From Melastoma dodecandrum (taxonomy: Eukaryota; Streptophyta; Magnoliopsida; Myrtales; Melastomataceae): 64,000 bases of DNA. The notes beneath the pieces were generated by a model that did no database searches, was not told where the DNA came from, and saw nothing but the letters and a program-made list of their open reading frames with translations. The translations under genes and the position numbers were made by a program. How positions within the stretch are numbered: position 1 is the stretch's first letter; the number at the start of each line of letters is the position of its first letter. The stretch covers positions 4,357,001 through 4,421,000 of the forward strand of contig JARUPY010000292.1 in assembly GCA_029817715.1 (NCBI GenBank), given 5' to 3'. Shown here piece by piece: positions 50,614-60,519 of the stretch.

Positions 50614-51618
50614 TCAGGCGGCCGCCAGGGCAGCAGCGAACCGGGCCCGGGCCTCCGAGACGTCCAGCGCATCGCCGGCGGGGTCGAGGCGGCTTAAGGC
50701 GGCGGCGGCGCGCTCGGCGGCGCGGCCGGTCAGCTCGGGGGCCGCCTCGGCCACGGCTCGCATCTCCTCCATCGCACCGTTGCAGTGGAGGCCGATATCG
50801 ATGCCCGCCGCGAAGGCGCGCTCCGCCCGCTCGCGGAACGTCCCGGTCAGCGCGTGCATCGACAGATCGTCGGTCATCAGCAGCCCGTCGAAGCCGATCG
50901 CGCCCCGGATCACCTCGCCGATGACCGTTGCGGATTGCGTGGCCGGGCGCTCGGGATCGATGGCTTCGAAGACCACGTGGGCGCTCATTGCCATCGGCAG
51001 GTCGGCCAGGGCACGGAACGGCAGGAAATCCTGGGCCGACAACGCATCCCGCGCGACTTCGACGATCGGAAGCCGGTGATGGCTGTCGCAGGCGGCGCGG
51101 CCGTGACCTGGGATGTGCTTCATCACCGGCAGGACCCCGCCGGCCATCAGGCCCTCGGCGACAGCCCGGCCGATCGCCGCCACGGAGGCCGGGTTCGTCC
51201 CGTAGGCCCGGTCGCCGATGATATCGTGGGAGCCCGGGGCCGGGACGTCGAGGACCGGGGCACAATCGACGTTGATGCCGACATCGGCGAGATCATGCGC
51301 CATCAGGCGCGCGCCGAGGCGGGCGATGGTCTCCGCGCTGCCGTTCAGGCGCCCGTAGCGCCCGCCCGCCGGATAGGCCGGCCAGTGTGGGGGTCCCATC
51401 CGCTGGACCCGGCCGCCTTCCTGGTCGATCAGGATCGGTGCCGTCGCGGACCCGAGGCACTCGCGCAGCGCGCTGGTCAAGGCGCGCACCTCGTCGGGCG
51501 TGCCGATGTTGCGCTTGAAGAGGATGAAGCCCCAGGGCTGCACATCGCGGAAGAAGACGGCCTCCTCGGCGGAGAGCGACTTGCCGGCGCAGCCGAGGAT
51601 GAGGGCACGGGAGGTCAT
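50614..51618 (-). CDS. nagZ: Beta-N-acetylhexosaminidase (NagZ)
   Basis: A 334-residue glycoside hydrolase family 3 enzyme that removes GlcNAc from GlcNAc-anhMurNAc peptides in the cytoplasm. The family's catalytic and binding blocks are intact: ILIDQEGGRVQRMGPP, VMKHIPGHGRAACDSHHRLP (with the base His), and GFDGLLMTDDLSMHAL with the nucleophile Asp. It works with AnmK, whose gene is 4 kb away in the same direction. The SPOR gene ends 270 bases upstream. Confidence 0.95.
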   Translation of the reverse strand: MTSRALILGCAGKSLSAEEAVFFRDVQPWGFILFKRNIGTPDEVRALTSALRECLGSATAPILIDQEGGRVQRMGPPHWPAYPAGGRYGRLNGSAETIARLGARLMAHDLADVGINVDCAPVLDVPAPGSHDIIGDRAYGTNPASVAAIGRAVAEGLMAGGVLPVMKHIPGHGRAACDSHHRLPIVEVARDALSAQDFLPFRALADLPMAMSAHVVFEAIDPERPATQSATVIGEVIRGAIGFDGLLMTDDLSMHALTGTFRERAERAFAAGIDIGLHCNGAMEEMRAVAEAAPELTGRAAERAAAALSRLDPAGDALDVSEARARFAAALAAA

Positions 51619-51888
51619 CGGGACGGCTCGGGACTCGTCGGAATCGACACGGAGCAGGGGCGGCGATGCGGAGCGGTGCGAATCGGTGCCCGCAGAGTCG
51701 GGCGGGAACGGGGAGCCGGCAAGACCAAACCGCGACGCTGGAGCGCGTACCGGTTCGAGGGGCGCGCCCTGTTGCCCGGGGGACTCGCCAGTGGCGCGGG
51801 CGAACGCCTCAGAGAAGGCGCGAGTCGTCGCCCATTCGCTTTGGAACGGACGACCGACGCGTCCCGCGCGGCGTCTGTCTGCGACGCC

Positions 51889-53244
51889 TCAGTTCTTCGC
51901 GACGAAGCACTGGCCGCCAGCGCTCTGAAGCGCGCTGCACAGGCTCGACGCCTCAGCCTTCTCCAGCGGCCCGACACGGACGCGGAAGATGGTCTTGCCG
52001 TTGACCTCTGCCTGGCGGATCAGTTCCGGCTTGCCGGCCAGCTGGCTGTATTTGCCCTGCATCTGCCGGAGTGCGGCCTTGGCATCGGCGGCCGAATTGC
52101 GCACACCGAGCTGGACCGAGAAGCCGCTGACCGGGCCGGTGTGGACCGCTGCGTCCTCGGATGGCGCGGTGCTGGACGTGGTGTCGGGCGCCACGGTCGC
52201 GACCCGCTGTGCCGCCTTCGGCGGCTTCGCCGCCACGGGCTTGGGTGCGGGCGGCTCCGTCATGGCCGGCGCCGGCGACGGAGCGACCGGCGCGGGCGTC
52301 GCCATTGCCAAGCCGGCCGCAGCCTGACGGCCCGCCGATCTGGAGGGCGCCGGCTGGGCGGGCTCATCGGTCGGCAGCACCATGGTGGGGATCGGCGACG
52401 GACCGGCCTCGGCCTGCGCCTCCCGGGCCGGCGGCGCGGGCGGCGCCTCGGGCTTCACCGCGACGGTCCGAACGCGACGCGGCTCGCCGAACGCCTCGAA
52501 CGGGCCATTGCCGGGCGTCGTGCCGCCCTGGCTCGAGGCAGCGACCGTGGGACCCTGCGCCGCGCGCGCGGCCTCGGCCACGTCGAGGGGCTGCTCCTCG
52601 CGGTTCACGATCTTGATCTGACCGTCCTTCTTGCCCTTCGGATCGTAGATCTGCCGGTTCTGATCGGGGATCTCGACGCCGTCGGCGACCTTGGGGGCGA
52701 CCTTGAGGGGCGTCGCGTCAGCCTGGACCACGGGCACGCCGCCATGCCCACCGCTGTTCAGACCCTTGTAGGTCAGCGCCCCCGTCACGGCGACCGCCAC
52801 GACCGCAATGCCGGCACCGACCGAGACCAGCCGGCGGCGCGGATCCACCCGGCGGAGCGGCCGGTCGGCCTCGTAGCCGGCCGCCGACGAACCCGTCTCC
52901 GCGGCACCATCGCCGCCATAGGCCAGACCGTCCTGGTGGGTGTCGCGCTCGACCGCAGCCAGGTATTGGTCGAAGGCGTCGGCCGGCGTCGCCTTCGGCG
53001 GCTCGGGCGTGAAGCTGGGCTCGACCCGCCCCGACCAGCCGGTCTGAGGGGGCACGTCGGAGACGGCACGCATCTCGTCGCGGGCGGCCAGCAGGGCGCG
53101 GAACGGGTCGTCCTGCCCGACGATCCGGGCCAGTTCCGCCAGGGGATCTGCCTTGGAGCCCGCCTGGGGCGCACGGCCTCCTTCCGGACGCAGATCGCGC
53201 GCGAGGGCGTCCAGATCGACCTGAGCGCGCGAAGCGTTCGTCAT
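51889..53244 (-). CDS. SPOR domain-containing protein
   Basis: A 451-residue protein. Residues 1-135 are cytoplasmic, one membrane helix lies at about 138-160 (RLVSVGAGIAVVAVAVTGALTYKG), then a long Pro/Ala-rich linker, and a C-terminal SPOR domain (residues about 375-450, FSVQLGVRNSAADAKAALRQMQ to KAEASSLCSALQSAGGQCFVAKN) that binds denuded septal peptidoglycan. It is the SPOR gene usually found between argS and nagZ in rhizobial genomes. It starts 49 bases after the argS stop. Confidence 0.9.
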   Translation of the reverse strand: MTNASRAQVDLDALARDLRPEGGRAPQAGSKADPLAELARIVGQDDPFRALLAARDEMRAVSDVPPQTGWSGRVEPSFTPEPPKATPADAFDQYLAAVERDTHQDGLAYGGDGAAETGSSAAGYEADRPLRRVDPRRRLVSVGAGIAVVAVAVTGALTYKGLNSGGHGGVPVVQADATPLKVAPKVADGVEIPDQNRQIYDPKGKKDGQIKIVNREEQPLDVAEAARAAQGPTVAASSQGGTTPGNGPFEAFGEPRRVRTVAVKPEAPPAPPAREAQAEAGPSPIPTMVLPTDEPAQPAPSRSAGRQAAAGLAMATPAPVAPSPAPAMTEPPAPKPVAAKPPKAAQRVATVAPDTTSSTAPSEDAAVHTGPVSGFSVQLGVRNSAADAKAALRQMQGKYSQLAGKPELIRQAEVNGKTIFRVRVGPLEKAEASSLCSALQSAGGQCFVAKN

Positions 53245-53292
53245 GGCAGCATCCTCACATCAGCGCCGGTCGGAGGCCCGCGCCGGGCGGAC

Positions 53293-55044
53293 CTATCGCA
53301 TCTCGTCCGGCGCGGTCACACCGAGCACCGCGAGGCCCGCCGCGAGCGTGCTCCGAAGAGATTCGGCGAGCGCCAGCCGGGCCCAGGTCGACTTTCGATC
53401 GGTTGCATTAACAAACCGTAATTGCGGCAAGTCTTTGCCCTTGTTCCAGAAACTATGCAGGGCTGACGCCAGCTCGTACAGATAGAAGGCGATGCGGTGC
53501 GGTTCGCGCGCCGCGGCGGCCGATTCGAGCACCCGCGGGTACTGGGCGATCAGGCGCATCATCTCGCTCTCGCCCGCGTCCGTCAGGAGCGCGAGATCGG
53601 CCTCGCGCAGGAGAGCGGCGGGGGACAAATCGGCCTCGGGAAAGGCCTCCCGTGCCTGCCGCTGCACCGAGCGCACCCGGGCATGGGCATATTGCACGTA
53701 GAAGACCGGATTGTCCTTCGACTGCTCGACCACCTTGGCAAGGTCGAAATCCAGCGTCGCGTCGTTCTTGCGGTAGAGCATCATGAAGCGGATCGCGTCG
53801 CGCCCGACCTCGTCGATGACGTCGCGCAGGGTCACGAACTCGCCGGCCCGCTTCGACATCTTCACCGGCTCGCCTGCGCGCAACAGCCGCACAAGCTGGC
53901 AGAGCTTGACGTCGAGGGTCGCCTTGCCGTCGCTGACGGCCTTCACGGCGGCCTGCATGCGCTTCACGTAGCCGCCGTGGTCGGCGCCGAGGACGTCGAT
54001 GAGTTCGGTGGCCCCCGCTCGATACTTGGCCCGGTGATAGGCGATGTCGGAAGCGAAGTAGGTGTAGGAGCCGTCGGATTTCAGAAGCGGACGGTCGCTG
54101 TCGTCGCCGAATTCCTTTGTGCGGAACAGCGTCTGCTCGCGATCCTCCCAATCCTCAGGCAGCTGGCCCTTTGGCGGCGGCAGCCGGCCCTCGTAGACGA
54201 GGCCGCGCTCGCGCAGCTCCTGGAGCAGTGCCTTCACGGCGCCGGTCTCCTGAAGCGTCCGCTCGGAGAAGAATACGTCGTGCCGGATGCCGATGGCCTC
54301 CAGATCGGCCCGGATCATGGCCATCATCATGTCGAGCGCAAGCTCGCGCACCACCGGCAGCCATTCCGCCTCGGACTGGTCGAGGAGGGCGCGCCCGTGG
54401 GTCTCGGCGAGCTTGGCACCGACGGGCTTCAGGTAATCGCCCGGATACAGGCCCTCCCCGATCACGAAGGGTTCGCCTACCGCCTCGCGGTAGCGCTGGA
54501 AGGCCGAGCGGGCCAACACGTCGACCTGCGCGCCGGCATCGTTGATGTAGTATTCCCGGGTCACCGACCGGCCGGCGGCGACCAGCAGGTTGCACAACGC
54601 GTCGCCGAACACGGCGCCGCGGCCGTGGCCGACATGCATCGGCCCGGTCGGGTTGGCCGAGACGTACTCGACGTTGATCGGTCCGCCCGGCATCTGCGCC
54701 CGGCCGAACGCCTCCGGCGCCGTGAGTGCGCTGCGCAGCACGGCGTGGAAGATCTCCGGCGCGAGGCGCAGGTTGATGAAGCCCGGCCCGGCGACCGCGA
54801 CCTCGGTGATGCGCCGATCGGCGCGCAGCTCCGCGGCCAGCGCCTCGCCCAGGGCCTTCGGGTTGGTCCGCGCCTCCTTGGCCAGGACCAGCGCGGCGTT
54901 GGTGGCGAGGTCGCCATGGGACGGGTCGCGGGGCGGCTCGACGACCACGCGGCCGAGGTCGAGGCCCTCGGGCAGCTGGCCGGCGCGCGTCAGCGCCTCT
55001 ACGGCCTCGCGCACGCGCGCCTCGAACAGGGCGAAGATGTTCAT
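53293..55044 (-). CDS. argS: Arginyl-tRNA synthetase
   Basis: A 583-residue class I synthetase. The N-terminal tRNA-binding domain is followed by the HIGH-type motif in [21 protein letters not shown] near residue 130, the catalytic Rossmann fold, a MSKR-type loop ([23 protein letters not shown]) and the DALR anticodon-binding domain ending in [13 protein letters not shown]. Complete and ordinary. dgt lies upstream on the same strand after a 757-base gap. Confidence 0.96.
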   Translation of the reverse strand: MNIFALFEARVREAVEALTRAGQLPEGLDLGRVVVEPPRDPSHGDLATNAALVLAKEARTNPKALGEALAAELRADRRITEVAVAGPGFINLRLAPEIFHAVLRSALTAPEAFGRAQMPGGPINVEYVSANPTGPMHVGHGRGAVFGDALCNLLVAAGRSVTREYYINDAGAQVDVLARSAFQRYREAVGEPFVIGEGLYPGDYLKPVGAKLAETHGRALLDQSEAEWLPVVRELALDMMMAMIRADLEAIGIRHDVFFSERTLQETGAVKALLQELRERGLVYEGRLPPPKGQLPEDWEDREQTLFRTKEFGDDSDRPLLKSDGSYTYFASDIAYHRAKYRAGATELIDVLGADHGGYVKRMQAAVKAVSDGKATLDVKLCQLVRLLRAGEPVKMSKRAGEFVTLRDVIDEVGRDAIRFMMLYRKNDATLDFDLAKVVEQSKDNPVFYVQYAHARVRSVQRQAREAFPEADLSPAALLREADLALLTDAGESEMMRLIAQYPRVLESAAAAREPHRIAFYLYELASALHSFWNKGKDLPQLRFVNATDRKSTWARLALAESLRSTLAAGLAVLGVTAPDEMR

Positions 55045-55801
55045 CGGTCTCGGTCTCGCTCGCGGGATTCATCGCGCTTGGCCCGTCCGGCCTGTGCCCG
55101 CCACGGCCGTCTAGCAAGGCACCGGAGGGGTGTCACGGCACCTGTGCGACCAGCCCCGTCCCTCAAACACGGCGAACCGGAACGCGGGTCGCCGTGGGAT
55201 CTAACTGCCTCTCACGATCAAGGACCGTGAGCACCGAGCCGGCGAAGCGCGCCTTGCCTCCCGTCGGTCGAGGCGATGTCCTCGACCGCGATCGCGGTGT
55301 TGCCGATCGTGGAGAGACCCATGGGGGCTTCGATCTTGGCCGGCGCGGCGCTCCGGCCGCAGAGGCCGGCGGCTTCCGCGATGGAATCTGAGGCGACGAC
55401 TGCCGATCGCCACGGTTCCCTCGCCGATCGGCGATCTGTCGGCAAGGGGTGTGCCGCTACCGTGAGGCGGGCCGAATTCCCATGACGTACGGCAACCCGC
55501 CGGAATTTTTCGCGGGCGTGGCGCGCCCTCGGTCGCCCGTCATGTCCGAACTCCGGACGAGCCGGTACTCATACACCGCTTCCCGTCGATCAGATCGGGT
55601 CCGCCGTCATCGCGAGCGAAGCGAAGCAATCCACAGCGCCACGCTGAGTCCGGTCGCGCTTCCCTCGATCGCTTCGCTGGGCTCGCGATGACGAGGCGGG
55701 CGGGATCGACGGAAGCGTTCAGCCGGAAACAGTCTCGGGAGGACGCCGTCCCGGGCGATGCCGCCGTGCGTCCTCGTCCTTCATCGCCCGCGTCGGTGGC
55801 T
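55045..55801. other. Gene-free stretch between argS and dgt
   Basis: About 757 bases with no supportable gene on either strand. Frames found here have shadow-like composition and no ribosome binding site. It holds one well-preserved REP-like palindrome at 55605-55693 and otherwise nothing I recognise. It must also contain the argS promoter near its left end. Confidence 0.55.
55605..55693. repeat. REP-like inverted repeat element
   Basis: The left arm cgtcatcgcgagcgaagcga (55605-55624) and its reverse complement at the right end (55665-55693, ending ctcgcgatgacg) match over about 24 of 29 bases with a loop of 31 bases. The boundary CGTCATCGCGAGCGAAGC is a common extragenic repeat in Methylobacterium and relatives. 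It lies 109 bases downstream of dgt's stop and may stabilise its transcript. Confidence 0.6.
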
Positions 55802-57049
55802 CTACGGTTCGGCCAGGGGCAAGCCCCGGCTCGGCAGGTCCCAATGCAGATCCGGCGTCGTGGCGTAGAGCTTGCGGTGGGCCAGCACCGCGTAAGTGTC
55901 GGTCATGCCGGCGATGTAGTCCGCGACCCGGCGGGCGATCCGCGCTTCGGCGGCCCCGTCGAGGCCGGCGCACCATTCCTCGGGCATGCGCGACGGGTCC
56001 GCCGTGAAGGAGGTGAACAGGTCGCGGACGATGGCATCGGCCTTCCGCCGCACCGCCACCACGCCCGGATGCCGGTACATCCGCTGCCACAGGAAGCGCA
56101 TGATCGCCGCGTCGGCCTCGGCGACGGCGGGCGAGAAGGCGATCACCGGCGCGTCCGCGCCGCGAATATCCTCGACCCGGCCCGGCGCAAGGTTCGCGAT
56201 CCGGCGGCCGCCTTCGCGGATCACGTCCTCCACGAAGCGCGTGATCACGCGGCGCGCGAGTTCGTGGATCTTGCGCGACGGTTCGAGGCCCGGATGGAGT
56301 CCGTCGATCTCGTCCAGAAGACCGGCCAGGAACGGGACCGCCCGCAACTCCGGGATCTCGAACAGGCCGGCACGGAGGCCGTCATCCAGGTCGTGGGCCG
56401 CATAGGCGATGTCGTCGGCGAGCGAGGCGGCCTGCGCCTCGGGGCCGGCCTGGCTCCAAAGATCGAGGGGGTTGAGCGCGTCGTATTCGAGGATTGCGGC
56501 CGGGATGCCGCGCTCGGCGTAGCGCGGCGTCGGCTGCCCGTCCGGGTCGAGCAGCGGGCCGTTGTGCTTGACCAGTCCCTCGAGCGTCTCCCAGGCGAGA
56601 TTGAGCCCGTCAAACCCGGCGTAGCGCCGCTCCAGGCGCGTGACGATCCGCAGGGCCTGCGCGTTGTGGTCGAAGCCTCCGTGATCCGCCATGCAGGCGT
56701 CGAGGGCGTCCTCGCCGGTATGGCCGAAGCAGGTGTGGCCGAGGTCGTGGCTGAGCGCCAGCGCCTCGGCGAGGTCCTCGTCGAGACCGAGGGCGCGGGC
56801 GAGCGCCCGGCCGATCTGGCTCACCTCCAGGGTGTGGGTCAGGCGGGTCCGGTAATGGTCGCCCTCGTGATGCACGAAGACCTGGGTCTTGTGCTTCAGA
56901 CGCCGGAAGGCCGTGGAATGGATGATCCGGTCCCGGTCGCGCTGGAAGTCGCTGCGCGTCGGCGAACCGGCTTCCGGAATCAGGCGGCCGCGGGTCCGGG
57001 CCGGGTCGGTGGCGTAGGGCGCACGCCAGCGCTCGCCGTTAGCCCGCAC
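55802..57049 (-). CDS. dgt: Deoxyguanosinetriphosphate triphosphohydrolase-like protein
   Basis: A 415-residue HD-domain enzyme that cuts triphosphate from dGTP or other dNTPs. The motif set is intact: [48 protein letters not shown] (HD pair) and [15 protein letters not shown] (final Asp). The start at GTG 57049 gives a conserved [23 protein letters not shown]-terminus. It is divergent from erpA, an arrangement preserved in many Alphaproteobacteria. Confidence 0.92.
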   Translation of the reverse strand: MRANGERWRAPYATDPARTRGRLIPEAGSPTRSDFQRDRDRIIHSTAFRRLKHKTQVFVHHEGDHYRTRLTHTLEVSQIGRALARALGLDEDLAEALALSHDLGHTCFGHTGEDALDACMADHGGFDHNAQALRIVTRLERRYAGFDGLNLAWETLEGLVKHNGPLLDPDGQPTPRYAERGIPAAILEYDALNPLDLWSQAGPEAQAASLADDIAYAAHDLDDGLRAGLFEIPELRAVPFLAGLLDEIDGLHPGLEPSRKIHELARRVITRFVEDVIREGGRRIANLAPGRVEDIRGADAPVIAFSPAVAEADAAIMRFLWQRMYRHPGVVAVRRKADAIVRDLFTSFTADPSRMPEEWCAGLDGAAEARIARRVADYIAGMTDTYAVLAHRKLYATTPDLHWDLPSRGLPLAEP

Positions 57050-57203
57050 GGCATCCGCCCGTCATCGCCTGCACCCTGCTCATGAGCCCTCCTCGCCCGA
57101 CGCGTTGCAGCGCGGGCCCGCGCCTCATATCTTGTCGGCCAAGGCGCCCGGGGCAACGGCCTGGCGGCGGCGTCCACCGAACGAATGCGTGGCCTAGAGA
57201 CCG

Positions 57204-57530
57204 ATGGCTGACATCACCCTGACCGATCGCGCGGCCAAGCGCATCAACGAGATCATGATTTCCGAGCCCGCCGGCTCGTCGCTGCGGATCAGCGTCAACG
57301 GCGGCGGTTGCTCGGGCTTCTCCTACGCCTTCGACATCGTCCGCGGGCGCGAGGACCAGGACATCGCGATCGAGCGCGACGGCGCCACCGTGGTGGTCGA
57401 TCCGGTGTCGCTGGAATATATGAGCGGTTCGACGATCGATTTCGTGAACGACCTGATCGGCCAATCCTTCAAGATCGAGAATCCGCTCGCCACGGCCTCG
57501 TGCGGCTGCGGGACATCGTTCTCGCTTTGA
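57204..57530 (+). CDS. erpA: A-type iron-sulfur cluster insertion protein
   Basis: A 108-residue A-type carrier with the three conserved cysteines: Cys36 in VNGGGCSGFSYAF, and Cys100 and Cys102 in ASCGCGTSFSL. It passes [2Fe-2S] or [4Fe-4S] clusters to target proteins, for example radical SAM enzymes and respiratory complexes. Location divergent from dgt is typical of the alphaproteobacterial ErpA group. It has its own promoter. Confidence 0.92.
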   Translation: MADITLTDRAAKRINEIMISEPAGSSLRISVNGGGCSGFSYAFDIVRGREDQDIAIERDGATVVVDPVSLEYMSGSTIDFVNDLIGQSFKIENPLATASCGCGTSFSL

Positions 57531-57686
57531 CGGACGCCCCGGCGACAGAACGCCGCCGCCGCGCCGTTGCCCCCATACGACACAGGGTCCCGCTCGACGG
57601 TTGAAGCCTCCGAGCGCGATTGCCTCGCCTGGCAAAACACGGCACGCCTACCGGATTCGCGTGAACGCTCTGGTCCGGACCCTGTC

Positions 57687-59633
57687 ATGATCCACCCGAA
57701 GGCTCGATCCCGCCTCCGGTCGGCCCTGGCGGCGACTGGCGCAATCGTTCTGCTCGCCCTCGCCGCGGGATCCGTCCCCCTCGCCGCGCAGGAGGGTGCG
57801 GCCGCCGTTCAGGACGTCACCGTGACGGACGTCGTCGTGCCGCTCGGCGGCACGCTCCTCAAGGCTCCGAAGCTGACGGCCAGCGGGACACGCCTGTCGA
57901 AGGACGATCTCACCGCGATCCTGCGCCCAGATTCCACCGTCCCGTGGGAGGCGCGCTTGGCGCGTCTGGACGCCGGGAGCCTGACGATTCCGGTCCTCAC
58001 CTCCGAAAACGTCGGTTCCGGCGATAACCGGCAGACGGTCACATACCGTGACGTCGTCGCGCGGGACGTCCGCGCCGGGCGCGTCGGAGACCTCACCGCG
58101 GCCGGCGCGACAGTGAGTGCGGTCTCGGGTCCGAACCGCGGTTCCGGGACCTACGGGCGGGTGCACGCGACCGATCTCGATCTGACCGCGCTCAGCCGCC
58201 TCTACACGGTGCCGGGGGACGGAAAGGGGCCGGTGCAGAAGGTCTACGGCACGATCCAGGTCTCCGACGTGACTTATTCGGACGCGCGCGGAACCACCGT
58301 CAAGATCGCCGGCCTGACCGGGCGCGACCTTGGCGGACGGCAGATTCCCGACGGCTGGAACGGGGCCTTCGCCATCGTGGCGGCGGGCTTCCAGGACGGG
58401 AGCGACCGACGGACCTTCGCCGCCGCTGCCGCCGATCTGATCGCGGCGACGACGGTCGGAAGCCTGGAGATGCAGGGCCTCAGCGTCAGCGATTCCGATC
58501 CCAAGGGCCCCCTGCTCTTCGAGATTGGTCACGCCGCCTACACGTCGTCGGGATCGGAGGCCGGCACTATTCTGGACGACCTGTCGCTGTCGCGCGGCCC
58601 CTTGCGCGCCCGGATCGGAAAGCTCGCGCTGGTCGGGTCGTCGCTGGCCCCCACCGTCGCGGGGCTCCAGGCCATCGCGGGCGAGCCGACGCCGGGATCC
58701 GGCTTCTCCGACGTGGAGATGCGCCGCCTCGCGCCGAAGCTCGGCAATTTCACCCTGAACGACCTGGCGATCGAGGTGCCGCCGGATGGCGACCCGGCAG
58801 CCCCCGCACCCCGCGAGGGACGGACGCCGATCCGCGCTTTGGGTCCGGACGCAGGCCGGCCGGGCGGCGGCAAGGCGACGGATAGCAAGGCGACGGATGG
58901 CAGAAGCACCGACGTCAAGGCCGGCGATCCCCTCGCCGTGACGGTGTCTCCGCCTCCGCCTCGCCGGATTGCCCTGCGCGAAGCGGCCTTGGCGTTCGGT
59001 CCGCTCAGCGACGGCGTTCCGAGCACGAGCCACCTCAGCCTCGCCGGTCTGAGCCTGCCCGCGGACCTGCTGGCCGGAGCGCCGATCGTCGGCGCGCTCC
59101 CGGCCTACGGTTACCGGGATCTGGATCTCGATGTCGCGGCCGACGCGACGGTGGACGAGAAGGCGCGCGACCTGTCGCTGCGCGAGGTCATGGTGTCGGG
59201 TCGCGATATCGGCACGGTCCGGCTGGCGGGGACGATGGGCGGCATCGGTCCCGAGCTGTTTTCCGGCACGCTTCCGGCCGCGACCCTGCTGATGTTCTCG
59301 GGCAGCGCCAAGAGCCTCGACCTCACGGTCGAGAATGCCGGCCTGTTCGAGCGCTTCCTGGCCGCGCAGGCGAAGGACCTCAGCCTCAAGCCGGAGGAGC
59401 TGCGCAAGGAATATGTCACCGCAAGTCTGCTCGGCGTCCCGATCATCCTGGGCAACGGCCCCGCCGCGAAGGGGATCGGCGCTGCCATGGGGCAGTTCGT
59501 GATGAAGCCCGGAAAGCTGGAGCTGCACGCCAAGGCCAAGGAGCCTGCCGGCATCGGCTTCATCGACCTCGGCGCGGCGCGCTCGCCCGCCACCGTGCTC
59601 GACCGCCTGGACGTCGAGGCCAAGGCGAACTGA
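57687..59633 (+). CDS. Large exported protein of unknown function
   Basis: A 648-residue protein with a signal peptide (GAIVLLALAAGSVPLAAQ). The mature part is rich in beta strands with regularly spaced VTVTDVVVPLGGTLLKAP, LSLSRGPLRARIGKLALVG and VTASLLGVPIILGNG-like segments, and a low-complexity linker (about residues 386-422) containing a tandem DNA repeat. It resembles alphaproteobacterial exported proteins of unknown role more than any named domain. It is possibly an AsmA- or translocation-related beta-rich protein, which I cannot confirm. It lies 156 bases after erpA. Confidence 0.7.
   Translation: MIHPKARSRLRSALAATGAIVLLALAAGSVPLAAQEGAAAVQDVTVTDVVVPLGGTLLKAPKLTASGTRLSKDDLTAILRPDSTVPWEARLARLDAGSLTIPVLTSENVGSGDNRQTVTYRDVVARDVRAGRVGDLTAAGATVSAVSGPNRGSGTYGRVHATDLDLTALSRLYTVPGDGKGPVQKVYGTIQVSDVTYSDARGTTVKIAGLTGRDLGGRQIPDGWNGAFAIVAAGFQDGSDRRTFAAAAADLIAATTVGSLEMQGLSVSDSDPKGPLLFEIGHAAYTSSGSEAGTILDDLSLSRGPLRARIGKLALVGSSLAPTVAGLQAIAGEPTPGSGFSDVEMRRLAPKLGNFTLNDLAIEVPPDGDPAAPAPREGRTPIRALGPDAGRPGGGKATDSKATDGRSTDVKAGDPLAVTVSPPPPRRIALREAALAFGPLSDGVPSTSHLSLAGLSLPADLLAGAPIVGALPAYGYRDLDLDVAADATVDEKARDLSLREVMVSGRDIGTVRLAGTMGGIGPELFSGTLPAATLLMFSGSAKSLDLTVENAGLFERFLAAQAKDLSLKPEELRKEYVTASLLGVPIILGNGPAAKGIGAAMGQFVMKPGKLELHAKAKEPAGIGFIDLGAARSPATVLDRLDVEAKAN
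58870..58899. repeat. 15-base tandem repeat in the linker of the exported protein
   Basis: Two copies of gcaaggcgacggat(a/g) in tandem, encoding KATD-containing repeats (GKATDSKATDGRSTD). In-frame and probably variable in copy number between strains. Confidence 0.6.
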
Positions 59634-59784
59634 GCGGCCAGAGTGATCGCGATCGGCTGAGCGCTCCTCGCGATGCCGTTGGGGGCGACCCCGGCCGCAC
59701 GGGATCGCCTGTCCGAGCCGCTCCCTCATCCGTGTCCGTTCGCCGGGCTTCGGTCCGATCCTGCGCCGCTTCACGGCGCGGTCG

Positions 59785-60519
59785 CTACAATGCGATGATC
59801 CCCGGGTGCCGCGCCGCGAGCGTCGCCCGGGTTGCATCGGCCCAGGGGCGGTCGCGCGCCTTTCGGTTCTGTACCAGGGGCACGTCCGCCACGAGGCTCG
59901 CCGGCCGACGCGAGAGGAGAAGCAGCCGATCCGCGATCCCGATGGCCTCGGCGACGTTGTGGGTCACCATCAGGACGCTCATGCCGGAGCTGTCCACCGT
60001 GTCCACCACGAGGCCGCGCAGTTCGGCGGCCGCGGCATCGTCCAGGGAGACGAACGGCTCGTCGAGGATCAGGACCCGCGGTCCGTCCGCGAGCGCGCGC
60101 GCGAGCGCCACCCGCCGCTGCATGCCGAGCGAGAGCGCCTTGGGATAACTGCTCCGCCATGGCGTCAGCCCGAGCCGTTCGAAGAGGCCGTCGAGGTCGC
60201 GCCCGCGCCGCGCCCGCGGCAGCCCGAGGCGGACGTTGTGCTCGACGCTGCGCCAGGGCAGCAGCCGCGGCTCCTGGAACACGATGCCGGCCTGCTCGGC
60301 CCCGGAGACCCGGCCTTCGAAGTCCGAATCCAGGCCGAGCAGGATCCGCAACGTGGTGGTCTTCCCCGCGCCCGACGGGCCGATCAGGCAGACGATCTCG
60401 CCGGCGCAGACCCCGAAGGCGAGGTCGCGGACCGCCTCGACCGGCTCGGCGCCGCGGGGCCGATACCATTTCGAGTCGATCGCGACCTGCAGGACGGGCT
60501 CAGCGCCAGCGGCGGACAT
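59785..60519 (-). CDS. ABC transporter ATPase, nitrate/sulfonate/taurine type
   Basis: A 244-residue ATPase with Walker A GPSGAGKTTT, Q-loop FQEPRLLPWRSV (the LLPW box is characteristic of the SsuB/TauB group), Walker B RVLILDEPFVSLDD and switch His in VLMVTHNV. The signature reads LSLGMQRRVALA where LSGGQ is normal, a substitution seen in this subfamily. It overlaps the permease stop by 20 bases if the start is 60519. An ATG at 60549 is an alternative. Confidence 0.87.
   Translation of the reverse strand: MSAAGAEPVLQVAIDSKWYRPRGAEPVEAVRDLAFGVCAGEIVCLIGPSGAGKTTTLRILLGLDSDFEGRVSGAEQAGIVFQEPRLLPWRSVEHNVRLGLPRARRGRDLDGLFERLGLTPWRSSYPKALSLGMQRRVALARALADGPRVLILDEPFVSLDDAAAAELRGLVVDTVDSSGMSVLMVTHNVAEAIGIADRLLLLSRRPASLVADVPLVQNRKARDRPWADATRATLAARHPGIIAL

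Noticed and set aside
55194..55691. Short plus-strand frames in the argS-dgt gap
   Set aside because: They overlap each other in several frames, include a palindromic repeat, and have no recognisable domain or ribosome binding site.
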